A stretch of 64,000 nucleotides of DNA from Pseudopyrenochaeta lycopersici (taxonomy: Eukaryota > Ascomycota > Dothideomycetes > Pleosporales > Pseudopyrenochaetaceae), in assembly GCA_003313425.1 (NCBI GenBank), contig NHZP01000086.1:1-64000 (forward strand). The letters run 5' to 3'. Numbering within the stretch: the first letter of the stretch is position 1; every line of letters begins with the position of its first letter. Made by a program: the position numbers and the translations under genes. Shown one piece after another: positions 33,301 to 43,810 of the stretch. The notes beneath the pieces were generated by a model. The model was given only the letters and a program-made list of their open reading frames with translations. It ran no database searches and had not been told where the DNA came from.

Positions 33301-34200
33301 ATCATGGTTACCGGTAATTGTGAAATACGAGACTACAGTGATTGGAGTCACCGAACCTAGATTACTGCGCCCGTGAGACAGTGTGCTAACACGCCGGGAA
33401 AGTTTGTTACATTTCTTATTCTTGCGTAACCAACAGGCTTCTTGCGGATCCAAGTTCCGGTCACGACCAATAGGTGCGCAGCGCGGTCTCAGGGTCTCGA
33501 GGCTTGAGCTGACCTGCGAGCCGGCAAGCCGCGAATGGAGCGGAGCTCTGTCCCGAAAACAGATCGGCTTAGTTGCACTCACGATGATGCCCTCTACTTC
33601 GCAGTGCTCCTCAGATGGCCCATTAATCAACTCTTCAGTCCTCGAGGGCCCTCTGCAAGCTCCTCTAATCTCATTCAGCGTGTAGTACGCGACTGTTATA
33701 TATAAGCTTCAAGCTCGTCAATTTGGGCATCTGTAAGGGATAGAGGGCAATCTTTACGATGTACCAACGTGACGCGATCACGAGCAATTGCGTAGCCAAC
33801 CAGTTGGCGAGATACCTTCGATAGGTTAGCGATAAACTGTTGTGTATGCCCTGCGAGATGGAGGGTGCGCACCTGAAGGCACTCATCGCGTGAAAGGTAT
33901 CGGTGGCGGGGTGTTTATGGGGGGTAGGCATATTGGTGGTATGAAGATGATAACTTGTTGACTATGCCCGCAGACAAAGGTACACGTTTTTCTATACAAA
34001 TTATATAGGTTTAGGTGTATTTTTGACACTAGGGAGGTCTCGTTGGCTCTGCCATGCATCCAAGCGCTGCAGACCATGTGCACTACTTATGTCTGATACC
34101 ATAGTAGACTTCTGTCACCCCCTAAATATCCGCCATGCTCTGTGCTAGTGCCTTCTCCTCCAAGCCAATTCAGGGCTCTTCTCGTAGCATCCAGTCCATC
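30340..34200. other. 3.9 kb with no supportable gene
   Basis: Many short frames occur, including minus frames at 31564-32115 and 32983-33630, but they lack motifs and have no splice partners. One plus stretch at about 32940-33040 reads GGLSYSLSIMLVKISML, faintly like a SAT4/rhodopsin transmembrane helix, and may be a scrap of such a gene. No inverted-repeat termini or LTRs were recognised. This is probably decayed repeat or intergenic sequence. Confidence 0.4.
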
Positions 34201-35918
34201 ATGGCCCTTCTCTCTGAAAACGTCCTGGGCCTTGCGCTTTTCACCTGGTTCTTCGTCGTTTTCCCCGTCTCCATCGCCGTTTATTGGGTCCTTTGGATTG
34301 TCTACGCTCGAACTCTACATTCCCTCGCTTCAATTCCAGGTCCCTTCTGGGCTTCTATCTCGCGAACATGGTACATGTACCGAGTCTACGTTGGAGACAT
34401 GCATGTCGTCCAGCGCCGCCTCCACGACCAGTTCGGGCCCATCGTACGAATTGCGCCCAACGAGATCTCTACTTCTGAACTATCCTCTCTTCCAAAGATA
34501 TACAAGAACAAGAGACCTCTCACAAAAACAGACTTTTATCCCGTTTGGGGAGGCTCTTCCATCAGTAAGCAGCCAGACACGTTTACTTGCATAGATGAAC
34601 GGGTACACAGGAATCACAGGAGGATTGTTAACCCCGTCTATACCCTCAGCAATGTTCTCAAGAGTGAGCGCTACATCAACAAATGTGCATCCTTATTCAT
34701 TCAGCGATTGGGAGAGCATGCCGATCGCGAAGAGCCAGTTGATCTGGGCACCTGGCTGCAAATGTACGTCATTCATCATCTACCTTTTGTTCCGCTACAT
34801 CCGTATATCGCAGTGGCTCATCACCTTCTAGGTATGCATTCGACGTCATCGGCGAGATCTTCTTCGGAAAAATGTTCGGCTTCATGGAGAAAAGCGAGGA
34901 TCATGGCGCTTTCATGGCTTCCTTGGATGCTCTCATGCCAGTCCTTTGTATTTCGGCCATTGGACCGTCCTATGTACGGCTCTTGATCATAGGCTCTGCC
35001 ATAGTTATTCCCGCAACATTCAAGGCCGTTAAGGCTGTTGATAATATCCGCAAGGCTGCCGTCGAAGCAGCTGGTAAAAGAAAAAAGGACATTGAGGATG
35101 GTGTTGCTCGCCGGGACGATGTGCTGCACCAAATCTTCGACATTGTTCGGGAGAAGGGCGAGAAATTCAACTTCACTTCAAATGAGGCCACATTAGAATC
35201 CTGGGTTGCCATGTATGTCTTCCTTTTTCCATCGCCAGCTGCTTTTTCTAATTGTATTTTCAAGGTTTGCGGGCTCAGATACCACTGCTATCGCGTTTCG
35301 CACCACCTTTTACCACCTCATGCGGCATCCCGAAGCTCTTGCAAAGGCACATGCCGAGATTGATGCTGCCATTGCCGCCGGATCATTGAGTTCACCGGTC
35401 AAATACTCCGAGACAGCCACGAAGCTCCCGTTCATATGCGCATCCATCAAAGAGGCCATGCGCCTTCATCCCAGTGTCGGTTTGAGCATACAGAGACTCG
35501 CACCGGTCGAAGGTATCGAACTAGCAGGCAAACACATACCCAGTGGCTACCGAATTGGAATAAATCCTGCCGTGATTCACTACGACAAGGGAGTGTTTGG
35601 AGAAGACGCTGATCAGTTCCGGCCCGAAAGGTGGCTAGTCAGCGAAAAACAATGGAAAGCAATGGACAAGAGCCTGCTCATATTCGGGGCTGGAACGCGG
35701 ACATGCATTGGTAAAAACGTAAGGGTTGCGCCTGGCCTCCTCCAACGTTTCGAAATTGCGACTGACACTTATAGATCTCTCTCCTCGAGCTCCACACACT
35801 TGTTCCCGAAGTTCTTCGACATTTTGAGTTATCAATGGCACATGATCGGCCGTGGACTACAAGTAACCGGTGGTTCAACAAACAGACGGATATCATCGTA
35901 AAGGTAACAAGAAGATGA
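34201..35918 (+). CDS. Cytochrome P450 monooxygenase, pisatin-demethylase-like, intact
   Basis: Four exons (34201-34763, 34832-35212, 35265-35718, 35775-35918) with introns of 68, 52 and 56 nt join in frame into about 513 residues, a normal P450 length. An N-terminal membrane anchor (residues about 8-35) is followed by a SIPGPF hinge. The I-helix oxygen-binding motif AGSDTT begins near residue 317, followed by KEAMR (ExxR) and FRPERW. The heme loop FGAGTRTCIG places the thiolate ligand at Cys462. An in-frame ATG 66 bp upstream (34135) is possible, but 34201 fits the anchor best. The protein would sit in the ER membrane and need P450 reductase. Overall similarity is to the pisatin-demethylase-like fungal group; the substrate is unknown. 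Inverted-repeat sequence of a transposon starts 45 bp after the stop. Confidence 0.9.
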
Positions 35919-35962
35919 GGGGAAAGCAGAAACTAACGTACTTCACAAGCGAGTTATAATTG

Positions 35963-36055
35963 TTCTCAAAATACTGGAAACACCCACATTCGGCTAGCTT
36001 CTCAAGTTCGAACATCAAAGCCCATAGTAATTTACTAGCAAGTCAATGCAACCAC
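35963..36055 (+). repeat. Left terminal inverted repeat of the two-gene element
   Basis: It starts TTCTCAAAATACTGG and includes CGGCTAGCTT and CGAACATCAAAG. The partner is 39261-39357 on the other strand. Confidence 0.7.
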
Positions 36056-36165
36056 GCTCTATTGCGGCCACAACGTTTTTGAAGCTTCTCTTTCTACTGC
36101 AATTGCCTATACTAACAGAATTTTTAGTGTTGCAGTTTTTCCCGCTGTCCAAGTGTACCCGCGCG

Positions 36166-37143
36166 ATGCCTGGTAGCCGCTTGCAGCCAACCGTTCTCCA
36201 ATCCGTCCTCGATCATATTGCCGCCGGCGAGAACAATTCTGAGATCTCTAGAGCAACTGGGGTCACCCGTAAGGTTATAATAAAGCTGAGGATGAGCTTG
36301 GAGTACTGGGGCACGCCTTACCCGCCGCGCTGCGTTCGACTTGGGCGGCCAAGGCTGTTGCGGGAAGAGCAGCGCAGACGCTTTGAGGAGTTCTTTTGTG
36401 GTAACCCGCATGTATACCTAGAGGAGATGAGGGACTGGTTATACGACGAGTTCGACTTGAGAGTCTCTATAGCTACTGTTTACCGGCAGCTGGAGGAGAT
36501 GAGGTGGTCTCGAAAAGTCGCTTCGAAGCGGGCAGCAGAGCAGAGCGAGCCACTCTGTCGTGTCTTTCTCGCCCGTGTAGCTCAACACTATACGGCTGAA
36601 CAAATCGTTGCTATAGATGAATCTGCTTGCAACGAGCGTACAGGCGATCGTAAGTACGGCTGGTCTCCTGTTGGCACGCGAGTGGAGTTATCGTATAGCT
36701 TCAGACGCTCAGAACGGTGGTCGCTGCTACCAGCCATGACAGTAGATGGCTACATGAGCCATACAATTTTTCAAGGCGCAATTACTGCTAAGATCTTAGA
36801 GGACTTCTTAGAGTACCAGGTGCTGCCTTTCTGCAACCCTTACCCAGCGCCAAACTCAGTCGTCGTGTTGGATAACGCCTCTATCCATCGATCAGCGCGT
36901 GTACACGAGCTTTGCCAAAGAGCTGAAGTACTTCTAGAGTATCTGCCGCCATACTCACCAGACTACAACCCTATCGAGAAGACCTTTAAGCAGCTGAAAA
37001 GCTGGGTCAAAAGGAACTATAGGGAGGCAGAGATCTTCAATAACTTTGGGGGCTTCCTTGAGTATGCAGTGCAACGAGTTTGCTATAGCATTAACTGTAG
37101 AGGCTGGTTTAGGATGTGTGGTTATCCTGCAAACTTACTATAA
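36166..37143 (+). CDS. Tc1/mariner-superfamily transposase (DD34E), intact
   Basis: The 325-residue protein begins MPGSRLQPTVLQ, followed by a helix-turn-helix (ISRATGVTRKVIIKL) and a second paired-like region (GRPRLLREEQRRRF...ISIATVYRQL type). The catalytic triad is visible: Asp151 in AIDESA, Asp236 in VVLDNASIH and Glu271 in NPIEKTFK, with 34 residues between the last two. There are no stops or frameshifts. An in-frame ATG at 36046 lies inside the inverted repeat, so 36166 is preferred. It is clearly different from the Tc1 copies at 14.4 and 44.1 kb. The enzyme would cut and paste the flanking inverted repeats. Confidence 0.88.
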   Translation: MPGSRLQPTVLQSVLDHIAAGENNSEISRATGVTRKVIIKLRMSLEYWGTPYPPRCVRLGRPRLLREEQRRRFEEFFCGNPHVYLEEMRDWLYDEFDLRVSIATVYRQLEEMRWSRKVASKRAAEQSEPLCRVFLARVAQHYTAEQIVAIDESACNERTGDRKYGWSPVGTRVELSYSFRRSERWSLLPAMTVDGYMSHTIFQGAITAKILEDFLEYQVLPFCNPYPAPNSVVVLDNASIHRSARVHELCQRAEVLLEYLPPYSPDYNPIEKTFKQLKSWVKRNYREAEIFNNFGGFLEYAVQRVCYSINCRGWFRMCGYPANLL

Positions 37144-37434
37144 TCGAGAGTACGTTTTAAGGTGTCAAGAGCATAGATGTAAGTGCGAAGATGTACACTA
37201 CTACACCTCAATGCGCAACTCACAAAAGCGACTCAATAATTCTAAAAAAAAACAGAGCTGCTCCTGTACATATCAATCTACATTTTAGAGTCACCGTAGT
37301 ATATTTGCACGACGCTGTGGTAGTATACATAGGGCTAACCAAATAAGCTCCTGTTGCGCCGCATCTAGAAAGCCGTGAAGTTCTCAACACCAAGCTAGGC
37401 ACGGGCCACTATCACCAAAAACGCTCCCAGAACT

Positions 37435-39153
37435 TCAACTTAAAGCATCCTCATCTCCATCCTCTACAACGCTGCTCGACGCGTCATGTACCAATTTCTC
37501 GCGGATTTTTTCCTCTCTTTGCTTACAACGTTCTACTCGCCTCCAGTTACGATCTGTGAGTCCCTGGTAGGTGCTTTGCCATTCTTTTGCGGCGTTCTGA
37601 AGCGTGAAGAACCAGCCAGGTGGGAGCAGGAAATGATTGACCCACAACTTCAAGGTATCACCGGAGGGCGCCATAAGCATGTTTATATCCATTGCCCCAT
37701 CATTAACAACGCTCTTGTACATATTATCAATGCCTTCATTGTATGTTGGGTGCTTCAGCTTGAAATAGTTGAAGAAGTTTGCAGTGTGTTCACTGATCTC
37801 TTGCTCGTGCTTGTATACGATTGGTACCCATCCCGATGGACTTGACCGAACAGAGTTAAGTATTTTTGGAGCAGCTGCCTGCAAATTTGACTGCTGCAGT
37901 GGCTGCTTGTTCATCCGCTCGAGTTGCCCGACGATAAGCAGTTTTGTCAGATTCTTGATGTCTTCATCCCCAGCTCCACCAGCTCGCAGCTTTTGTGTTT
38001 GCTCATAGACCTGACGATCCTTCGCCCTCAGTATTGCAAGGCGCACGTCATCAGATGGCTCGTCAACCATTGCTAGTCGTTGTGAGATAGCTCTTGCCCA
38101 CATTGCAATGATATTACCGTTGACCTCGTAGTGGTTTTCGAACCGTACAGGTTGACCTGGCGGCGGCGCTCACCACCAACAAGTGTAGGGATAGTTGCGG
38201 CAGTTGGTATCTGTACAGCGCCATCGATCTCGAATTCCAACGGCGTGCCCGCTGCCTGCTTGTTCAGCTGCTACAACGCCAGCGAGTCTATCCTCTTGAA
38301 TAGCTGTTACAGTATGACGACGAGGAGTAGCGTCAACTATAGTTGCTGACGGTTGCAGCGGCGGTTGCTCCGCCAAAACTTCAGTAAGTACGAGGTCAAA
38401 ATCGACATATACAACCTCACTGGTGCCACGATCAACCTGCTCAACGAGACGCCTAAGGCTATCCCAATCACTATCTCTTTCTCGCCGTAACCGCTTGATA
38501 GAGCGATCGCGTTTGGTCTGACGAGCTTGGTAAACAACAGCGCAAATCGCCGAGATCCTCACTCTCTTCGGCTGGAGATCTGCAACAACACCATCTACCC
38601 ACTGCCACAAGCTGTCCCACCGCAGCGAGTAAAGCTTCATGCCGTACTCGCTGTCAGCAGCTTCAAGTATTGAGTGCTTCTCCATATCACCGCCTAAACA
38701 AGCTCTCCATCTAACGTTTACGACAGGCTCTAGATCCTGCGGTTCTTGCGACGATCGAGGCAGGAGTGGAGTGCCTACTTGACGCCGGTAAGCAGGCTCC
38801 TCGTCCTCGTCCTCAACACCAGCGCCCTCGCTCTCGCCAGCCTCCTCTAAGTCCTCCTCGGGCAGCGGATCGGCAAATCCATCCTCTAGAATATCCTCAT
38901 CCTCACCACCAGCGAGATCGTCAGCTTGCGCAGAAGCCGCGGTTTGGGTAGCTTGCAACTCGGGCTCGAACAACAGACTTCGACGGCGCGGCGGAGCTGT
39001 TGCTGGAGGAGATGGCAGCGCCTCGCGACGGACTCTTTTGGGTGTAAGATCTATATAATCGTGTCTACCTGGAGGCGCCTTGCGCTTCTGCGAGGATGGG
39101 TTAACGCCTTGCTCAAATAGCTGCTTCGCCTTGCGCCGTCGCTTGGGAGCCAT
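37435..39153 (-). pseudogene. Transposon-associated protein of unknown function, one in-frame stop
   Basis: From 39153 the minus strand encodes a Lys/Arg-rich N-terminus (MAPKRRRKAK, nuclear-signal-like), a long acidic low-complexity stretch (about residues 80-130) and a globular middle. A CxxxxC...C pattern (RCTDTNCRNYPYTCWW) ends at TGA (38170-38172). The same frame then continues without interruption (APPPGQPVRFENHYEV) through a conserved-looking C-terminal part with HFLLPPGWFFTLQNAAKEW to the stop at 37435, about 572 codons in all. The TGA fits CGA to TGA or TGG to TGA. I recall similar proteins with this Trp/Cys pattern annotated only as hypothetical in ascomycetes; no function is known to me. 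Its place inside the same inverted repeats as a transposase suggests a role in transposition or silencing evasion, which is inference. Confidence 0.65.
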
Positions 39154-39260
39154 TTAGCAACTGCCTATTTGAGCTTACAACGGCCTCAACACCAAAAAAA
39201 CACGTTATAGCGATAATTTGGCGTACGTGGGCAGACTCAAGAGCTTTAAGAGGGGGAGAT

Positions 39261-39357
39261 GGTGGCTGCATTGAAATGCTGACAATTTAATATGAGGTTT
39301 GATGTTCCGGCTATCTAGCAAGCTAACCGCATCTAGGTGTTCCCAGTATTTTGAGAA
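39261..39357 (-). repeat. Right terminal inverted repeat of the two-gene element
   Basis: The reverse complement starts TTCTCAAAATACTGGG and runs through CGGTTAGCTT, GGAACATCAAAC and TCAATGCAGCCACC, matching 35963-36055. It lies 108 bp upstream of the minus-strand gene's start and so also contains that gene's presumptive promoter. Confidence 0.7.
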
Positions 39358-39501
39358 AAGCCCCTATCCCTTGAAAGGCCGAGTTGTGCCATATTTTTGA
39401 TACAACCAATAAAAGCGTATACACGTGCCCTCCGGTAATACTTCGGCCGGTTAGCGTGCCAAGTCTTGCAACACCAAAGTTCTGTACGCCAACAACTTAT
39501 A

Positions 39502-41350
39502 ACGTATTCCATTATCGAGTGCGCCACACCATCGAGTGAGCCAAAATCTCTTGGCACCAAACATGACTACTACTACGCGCAATGTCTCAACCAACTCAGT
39601 TAAATCAATCTCAAAACGAAGGCAGGATAGAGCTTGCTCTCCAAGCTATAAATCAAGGCCAATTTAAAAGTGTCCGACGTGCTGCTGAGGCGTTTAACGT
39701 TACCCGATCAACCCTGCAGCGAAGATACAACGGAACCCCCGCTCGAGCTAATTGCCAGCCTAATCGCCAGAAGCTCACGCGCACTGAAGAGCAGACAATC
39801 GTCCGATATATCCTCGACCTCGATTCGCGAGGATTTGCGCCCCGGCTGTGTGAGGTGGCAGACATGGCGGATAAACTGCTGGCTGTACGCGGTGGAGAGC
39901 TAGTAGGCAAGCGATGGGTTGAGAGATTTGTAACGCGTTCAGATGAGCTTAAAATGGCTTTCAACCGAGCAAAGGACCGTCAGAGGATACTCCAGGAAGA
40001 CCCAGAGAAAATTGGCGCGTGGTTTAAGCTAGTTAAGGACACTAAAGCTAAGTACGGCGTTCACGACGACGACATGCACAACTTTGATGAAACTGGCTTC
40101 CAGATGGGCATTATTGGCTCTATGAAAGTTGTTACAGGCTCAGAGAGACGCGCTCGACCTGAGCTCGTTCAGCCAGGCGATCGCGAGTGGGTTACAGTTA
40201 TCCAGAGCATCTGCGCTGCTGGGTACGCGACCCCGCCATCCATCGTCTACAAAGGACGCGTCCATATCTCTGCATGGTACGAGGAGGCAGATATACCGTA
40301 CAATTGGAAGCTCTCAGTCTCTAAGAACGGCTGGACAAACAACGCACTTGGTCTCGAGTGGTTGAAGCACTTTGACGCGCATACAAAGGCGCGTCAAGTT
40401 GGGGGGTACAGGCTGCTCATCTTGGACGGCCATGAGAGCCATCTCAACCAGGATTTTAAAGACTACTGCCTTGAGCACAAGATTCTCACTATCTGTATGC
40501 CACCTCACTCATCGCACATCCTCCAGCCACTTGACGTGGTCTGCTTCTCGCCGTTGAAGCGCAAGTACTCCCAGCGCGTTCGAGACTTGGCACGCCGGCG
40601 CGTCTTCCACATTAACAAAGAAGGCTTTCTCCCCGCCTTTAAAGACGCGTTTTTTGACGTGTTTACAGAGGAGAACTGTCAAAAGGCCTTTGAGGCGTCA
40701 GGACTAGTCCCTATGAACACGCAGGTAGTGTTGGATCGCCTTGAAGTACGGCTGCGTACCCCGCCAGAACCTCTCCACCTAGAGACGCCGTGGCAGTCGA
40801 AGACCCCAAGCAATACTCAAGAGTTTGGATCTCAATCTAAGCTTATACGCGAGTCCTTTACTCGGTCACCTGTTACAGCGCAGGTAGGCTTCTCTCAGCT
40901 TATAAAAGGCGCTGAACTCATGCTGCACCAAAACGCTCTGCTTGTTGCCCGCAATCATGAGCTTGAAGAGCAATTAGCAGTAATAACTAAGCGGAAATCG
41001 CGCAAAAGGAAGTGGATTCAGCAAGGTGGCACATTAGAGTATGGTGTAGCGTTAGCGCAGGTAGCTGCTGAAGCGTCTGCGGCGTCTCAGCGATCTAAGA
41101 AGGCTCGTGGTGGTAGTGATCAAGAAACAGCTCAACCAGCTCTACGGCGCTGTGGAAATTGTGGCGGGACTGGGCACAACGCTCGAACGTGCAAAAAGGA
41201 TATAGAAGGATCTTCTGAATCTAATGTAAGCACAACGTACGCAAGTTCTTTGTTTAATAGTGATAAAATAGATAATTCGTAACATAAGTTAGTGGTGCCA
41301 AGAGATTTTGGCTCACTCGATGGTGTGGCGCACTCGATGATGGAATACGT
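39502..41350 (+). mobile_element. Fot1/pogo-type transposon, apparently complete
   Basis: About 60 bp at the left end (ACGTATTCCATTATCGAG... to TCTCTTGGCACCA) is repeated inverted at the right end with one difference seen. TA flanks the element on both sides (about 39500-39501 and 41351-41352), the expected target duplication. The single gene inside is uninterrupted. Complete ends and frame make this a candidate for recent activity. Confidence 0.9.
39582..41282 (+). CDS. Fot1/pogo transposase (DD35D) with C-terminal zinc knuckle
   Basis: The protein has 566 residues without breaks. The N-terminal psq-type helix-turn-helix (SVRRAAEAFNVTRSTLQRR) is followed by a CENP-B/Tc5-type DNA-binding domain (LDLDSRGFAPRLCEVADMA...GKRWVERFV). 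In the DDE_1 core the acidic residues are in NFDETGF (about Asp169), LILDGHESH (about Asp282) and QPLDVVCF (about Asp318). A coiled stretch and a basic patch (KRKSRKRKW) precede a CCHC knuckle, CGNCGGTGHNARTC. The knuckle is typical of some Pleosporales-like pogo transposases and could bind nucleic acid. It acts in the nucleus on TA targets. Confidence 0.95.
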   Translation: MSQPTQLNQSQNEGRIELALQAINQGQFKSVRRAAEAFNVTRSTLQRRYNGTPARANCQPNRQKLTRTEEQTIVRYILDLDSRGFAPRLCEVADMADKLLAVRGGELVGKRWVERFVTRSDELKMAFNRAKDRQRILQEDPEKIGAWFKLVKDTKAKYGVHDDDMHNFDETGFQMGIIGSMKVVTGSERRARPELVQPGDREWVTVIQSICAAGYATPPSIVYKGRVHISAWYEEADIPYNWKLSVSKNGWTNNALGLEWLKHFDAHTKARQVGGYRLLILDGHESHLNQDFKDYCLEHKILTICMPPHSSHILQPLDVVCFSPLKRKYSQRVRDLARRRVFHINKEGFLPAFKDAFFDVFTEENCQKAFEASGLVPMNTQVVLDRLEVRLRTPPEPLHLETPWQSKTPSNTQEFGSQSKLIRESFTRSPVTAQVGFSQLIKGAELMLHQNALLVARNHELEEQLAVITKRKSRKRKWIQQGGTLEYGVALAQVAAEASAASQRSKKARGGSDQETAQPALRRCGNCGGTGHNARTCKKDIEGSSESNVSTTYASSLFNSDKIDNS

Positions 41351-41573
41351 TATATGTGATCCAACCAATCCCTTTTCGTGAGTGGTTTGCATATGACGGC
41401 TTGCGTATTGTTTCGATCCTATTTCGTTTAGCGTGATAGTGGCGCTTTCTAAATTCGTCATGTCACAGGCCTCTGCCGTCACATCCTGTCGCCCTTTCAC
41501 ATGATGGGGTGAGTGGTCTCATGTTGTGAAAAGTTGGTGTATTTTCTTCTTGGTTGCACCCTAGCCTAGCTAT

Positions 41574-41607
41574 CTACAGGAACCGCACGGCAAGCTTAGT
41601 AATGCAG
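41574..41607. repeat. Short dispersed repeat, copy 3
   Basis: This is the GCCTAGCTATCTACAGGAAC block, close to the copy at 6631-6674. It is the only recognisable thing in the interval between the pogo element and the SAT4 gene (41351-41920). Confidence 0.5.
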
Positions 41608-41920
41608 ATCAGCCTGGCGTGCGACACATCCTCTTGGGCCCACCAACCCACTCGCCATATAGAGTAGAGCTCCCTCTAAGATGCCCAAGTATGCCCAGTT
41701 ACATTAAACGCTTGGAGGGGGGTGTATCTCTCATACCAATGCATTAAGTAATGCGAATTGGTATGTACATACAGATTAAGGACCACTGTGCCTTGCTTCT
41801 CGACTACCCATAATGATTAACCCTTTGTCCGAACCGTATTCTGTTCTAAAGGGCTGTTCCGTCCCGAGTTCGACTGTGTCGGTGGATACATTGGTGGGGC
41901 TTCTCTCTACATCACAATTG

Positions 41921-43339
41921 TTAGCGAGTCGATATGCAGTCCAAGTCTCTCCGCAGCTCACTATTTATATCGCATTCCAGGATTATATCCTGCGGATCAT
42001 TACCTGCATCCATTGAAGTAAGGCGCTGTGTATGAGTGGAACGTATGGTGCGTAGCTTTATCACAGTGGAAGCGGCGCCGTCACTATTTCCGATAACCCT
42101 GGGCATGTGTTTCCGGAGAAAGGGTTTTCCAGCTGGAAGGCAGGCGCAAATGACGGCTACATGTGCCTCAATCGAACTATGAGCCTAGCGTTAGAAAATG
42201 ATTACCACTATTAGAGGCGGAAGCCGAGACCACTCGCATTTACCTCCATACTATGGGGGGAACAACCTCCCAGCTAATATCTTTTGTGTGGACCGAATCC
42301 GCTGTTAGCTTTAATCTAACGATGCTGACGACCAAGACACTAACTCATGTGTTAGCTCCTTCTGCTTCAATACAATCTAGCTGGTCTGAAACGTACAACC
42401 CTCCTGTCATTAACACTATCATGACGCCAAACTTTTGCTTCTTGGGGAGTCGGACACCCCGTAAAATTAGAACTGGGAGGATAAGGATTGCAACATCCGT
42501 AGCAGTGTTCATAGCACCACTAAAGACTGTGATCTTTGCTACGTGAACGCATGAGCCGCCGGTGATTGTAAGATCCCAATATTTCTCCAGTGGTCGGCAG
42601 GCGTACACCCATTCAAATGATGTTATGAGGCTATACAACACAACAATTGCCATGATGATGTAGATAGTCACTCGGAGATTCCCCCAAGGTACGAATCGGA
42701 TGAAAAACGCGAGTATCGAGAGCTTAGTAAGCATGATTGAGATGCCATAAAACGTTCCAGCAATCGCCCCAACCTTAAAATGTACGTCAGTGACTCTGTT
42801 CTTCGAACGCACAATGTATATACCGGCCGAGGGACTGTCCTACCTTCATAAAATTAGGACTAAAAACGGAAAATGGAACATCCCATAGGTGTCGTCCATA
42901 TCCATACTGCGTGGCTGGAACGATTTAGTCAGTTCTCCGTGTCCACGTAAATGTATGAGCTACCTACTAATGGAGCTAGTTACGGAGAATGCCAAAGCGA
43001 GAAACTGAGCTCAGGGTACTTGTTCAGTAAATCATCCCGTAAATAGATTGAAGTGAGGCTAACCCATGCGACAAGTAACAGGTCTAGACACGTTAGCAAG
43101 GGTATTTTGTGAGAATCGCGGGATGGCTTACAATCGTCTACCATTACGTGGCGTGTGATAAAGAAAGCAGTATAAAATCGCAATATCGTGAATAGAGTTG
43201 AAATTATTGTACACACAATATGAACTGTGATAATAGCATGTGCTCTGGATGGTGGATTGGTAAAGTTAGGCGTTATATCAGGAGGAGAAGGTATCACACC
43301 AACGACTTCGTCTCGCTGCGAAAATATTGGAGAGTGCAT
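41921..43339 (-). CDS. SAT4/rhodopsin-like integral membrane protein
   Basis: Exons on the minus strand can be followed from the ATG at 43339 (MHSPIFSQRDEVVG): 43339-43132, a 48-nt intron, then 43083 onward (YLLLVAWVSL). After one junction I could not settle (between about 43040 and 42900), it continues with YGYGRHLWDVP...FSPNFMK to 42844, 42773-42400, 42339-42244 and 42178-41921. Later junctions keep frame (NFMK|VGAIAGTF, MTGG|VLVVSIVR, VW|SSIEAHVAVICAC). Several hydrophobic helices and the motifs WVYACRPLEKYWD and ICACLP identify the fungus-specific SAT4/Pth11-related seven-helix group. Such proteins are membrane receptor-like, often of unknown ligand, and are frequently found in accessory clusters. 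Apart from the unsettled junction the gene looks intact. Confidence 0.8.
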
Positions 43340-43559
43340 TGAGCGACAAAAAGCGACTTCGTCGGTTTCCAACAATAACGAAGCGTATAAAGAAGCAGGC
43401 CCTGCGAACAGTTGAAGTTATGTTGCAGAGTTAACATAGTTCTTAGCGGGCTGATGAGGTATTGGTTGCGATTCACACCGATAATGGACATCGCATTGTT
43501 AATTGCTCTCTCCCGCTCTTGTTGAGCGAGACGTTTTGCAGCTGTCATGATGTGTTCCC

Positions 43560-43810
43560 CCCGACGCTATCCCCAGACGCCACACAACCCCTTTATCTGA
43601 ATCAGAAGCATCACCGTACGACACATTGCAATATATCATGTGCATCAGATGTCGTGCGTTTTGAACGCCATCCAACCGGGTGGTCACACTGTCACAACTG
43701 TCCCGCGAAGCAAAAAGCATTTAGACACACGTTAGCATTCAAAAGTGGCCAATAGGACCCTAAGCCGTAAAGCTATGCCCAGGATCGCCGATGAGGCATT
43801 CCGCACTTCA
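43560..43810 (+). repeat. Dispersed repeat, direct copy at 47165-47415
   Basis: Both copies share TCCCCAGACGCCAC, CGCGAAGCA..AAGCATTT and ATCGCCGATGA blocks in the same order, with many differences and a few indels. The family is unknown, with no reliable coding content. Confidence 0.6.

Larger units (their letters stand above)
35963..39357 (+). mobile_element. Two-gene TIR transposon: Tc1/mariner-like transposase plus unknown protein
   Basis: Sequence 35963-36055 and the reverse complement of 39357-39261 align over about 95 bp: TTCTCAAAATACTGG is identical at both tips, GAACATCAAA and TCAATGCA follow, with roughly three quarters or more of positions identical by eye. Between them lie a plus-strand transposase (36166-37143) and a convergent minus-strand gene (39153-37435). 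The homology between the ends stops outside TTCTC. A TA duplication could not be placed securely, so exact ends are uncertain. The alternative, a small mariner inserted in a larger element, is not supported: no second inverted-repeat pair was found around the transposase. Confidence 0.68.

Noticed and set aside
32983..33630. 215-codon minus-strand open frame
   Set aside because: No recognisable motif, unusual composition, no splice partners, and a faint SAT4-like stretch on the opposite strand; probably chance.
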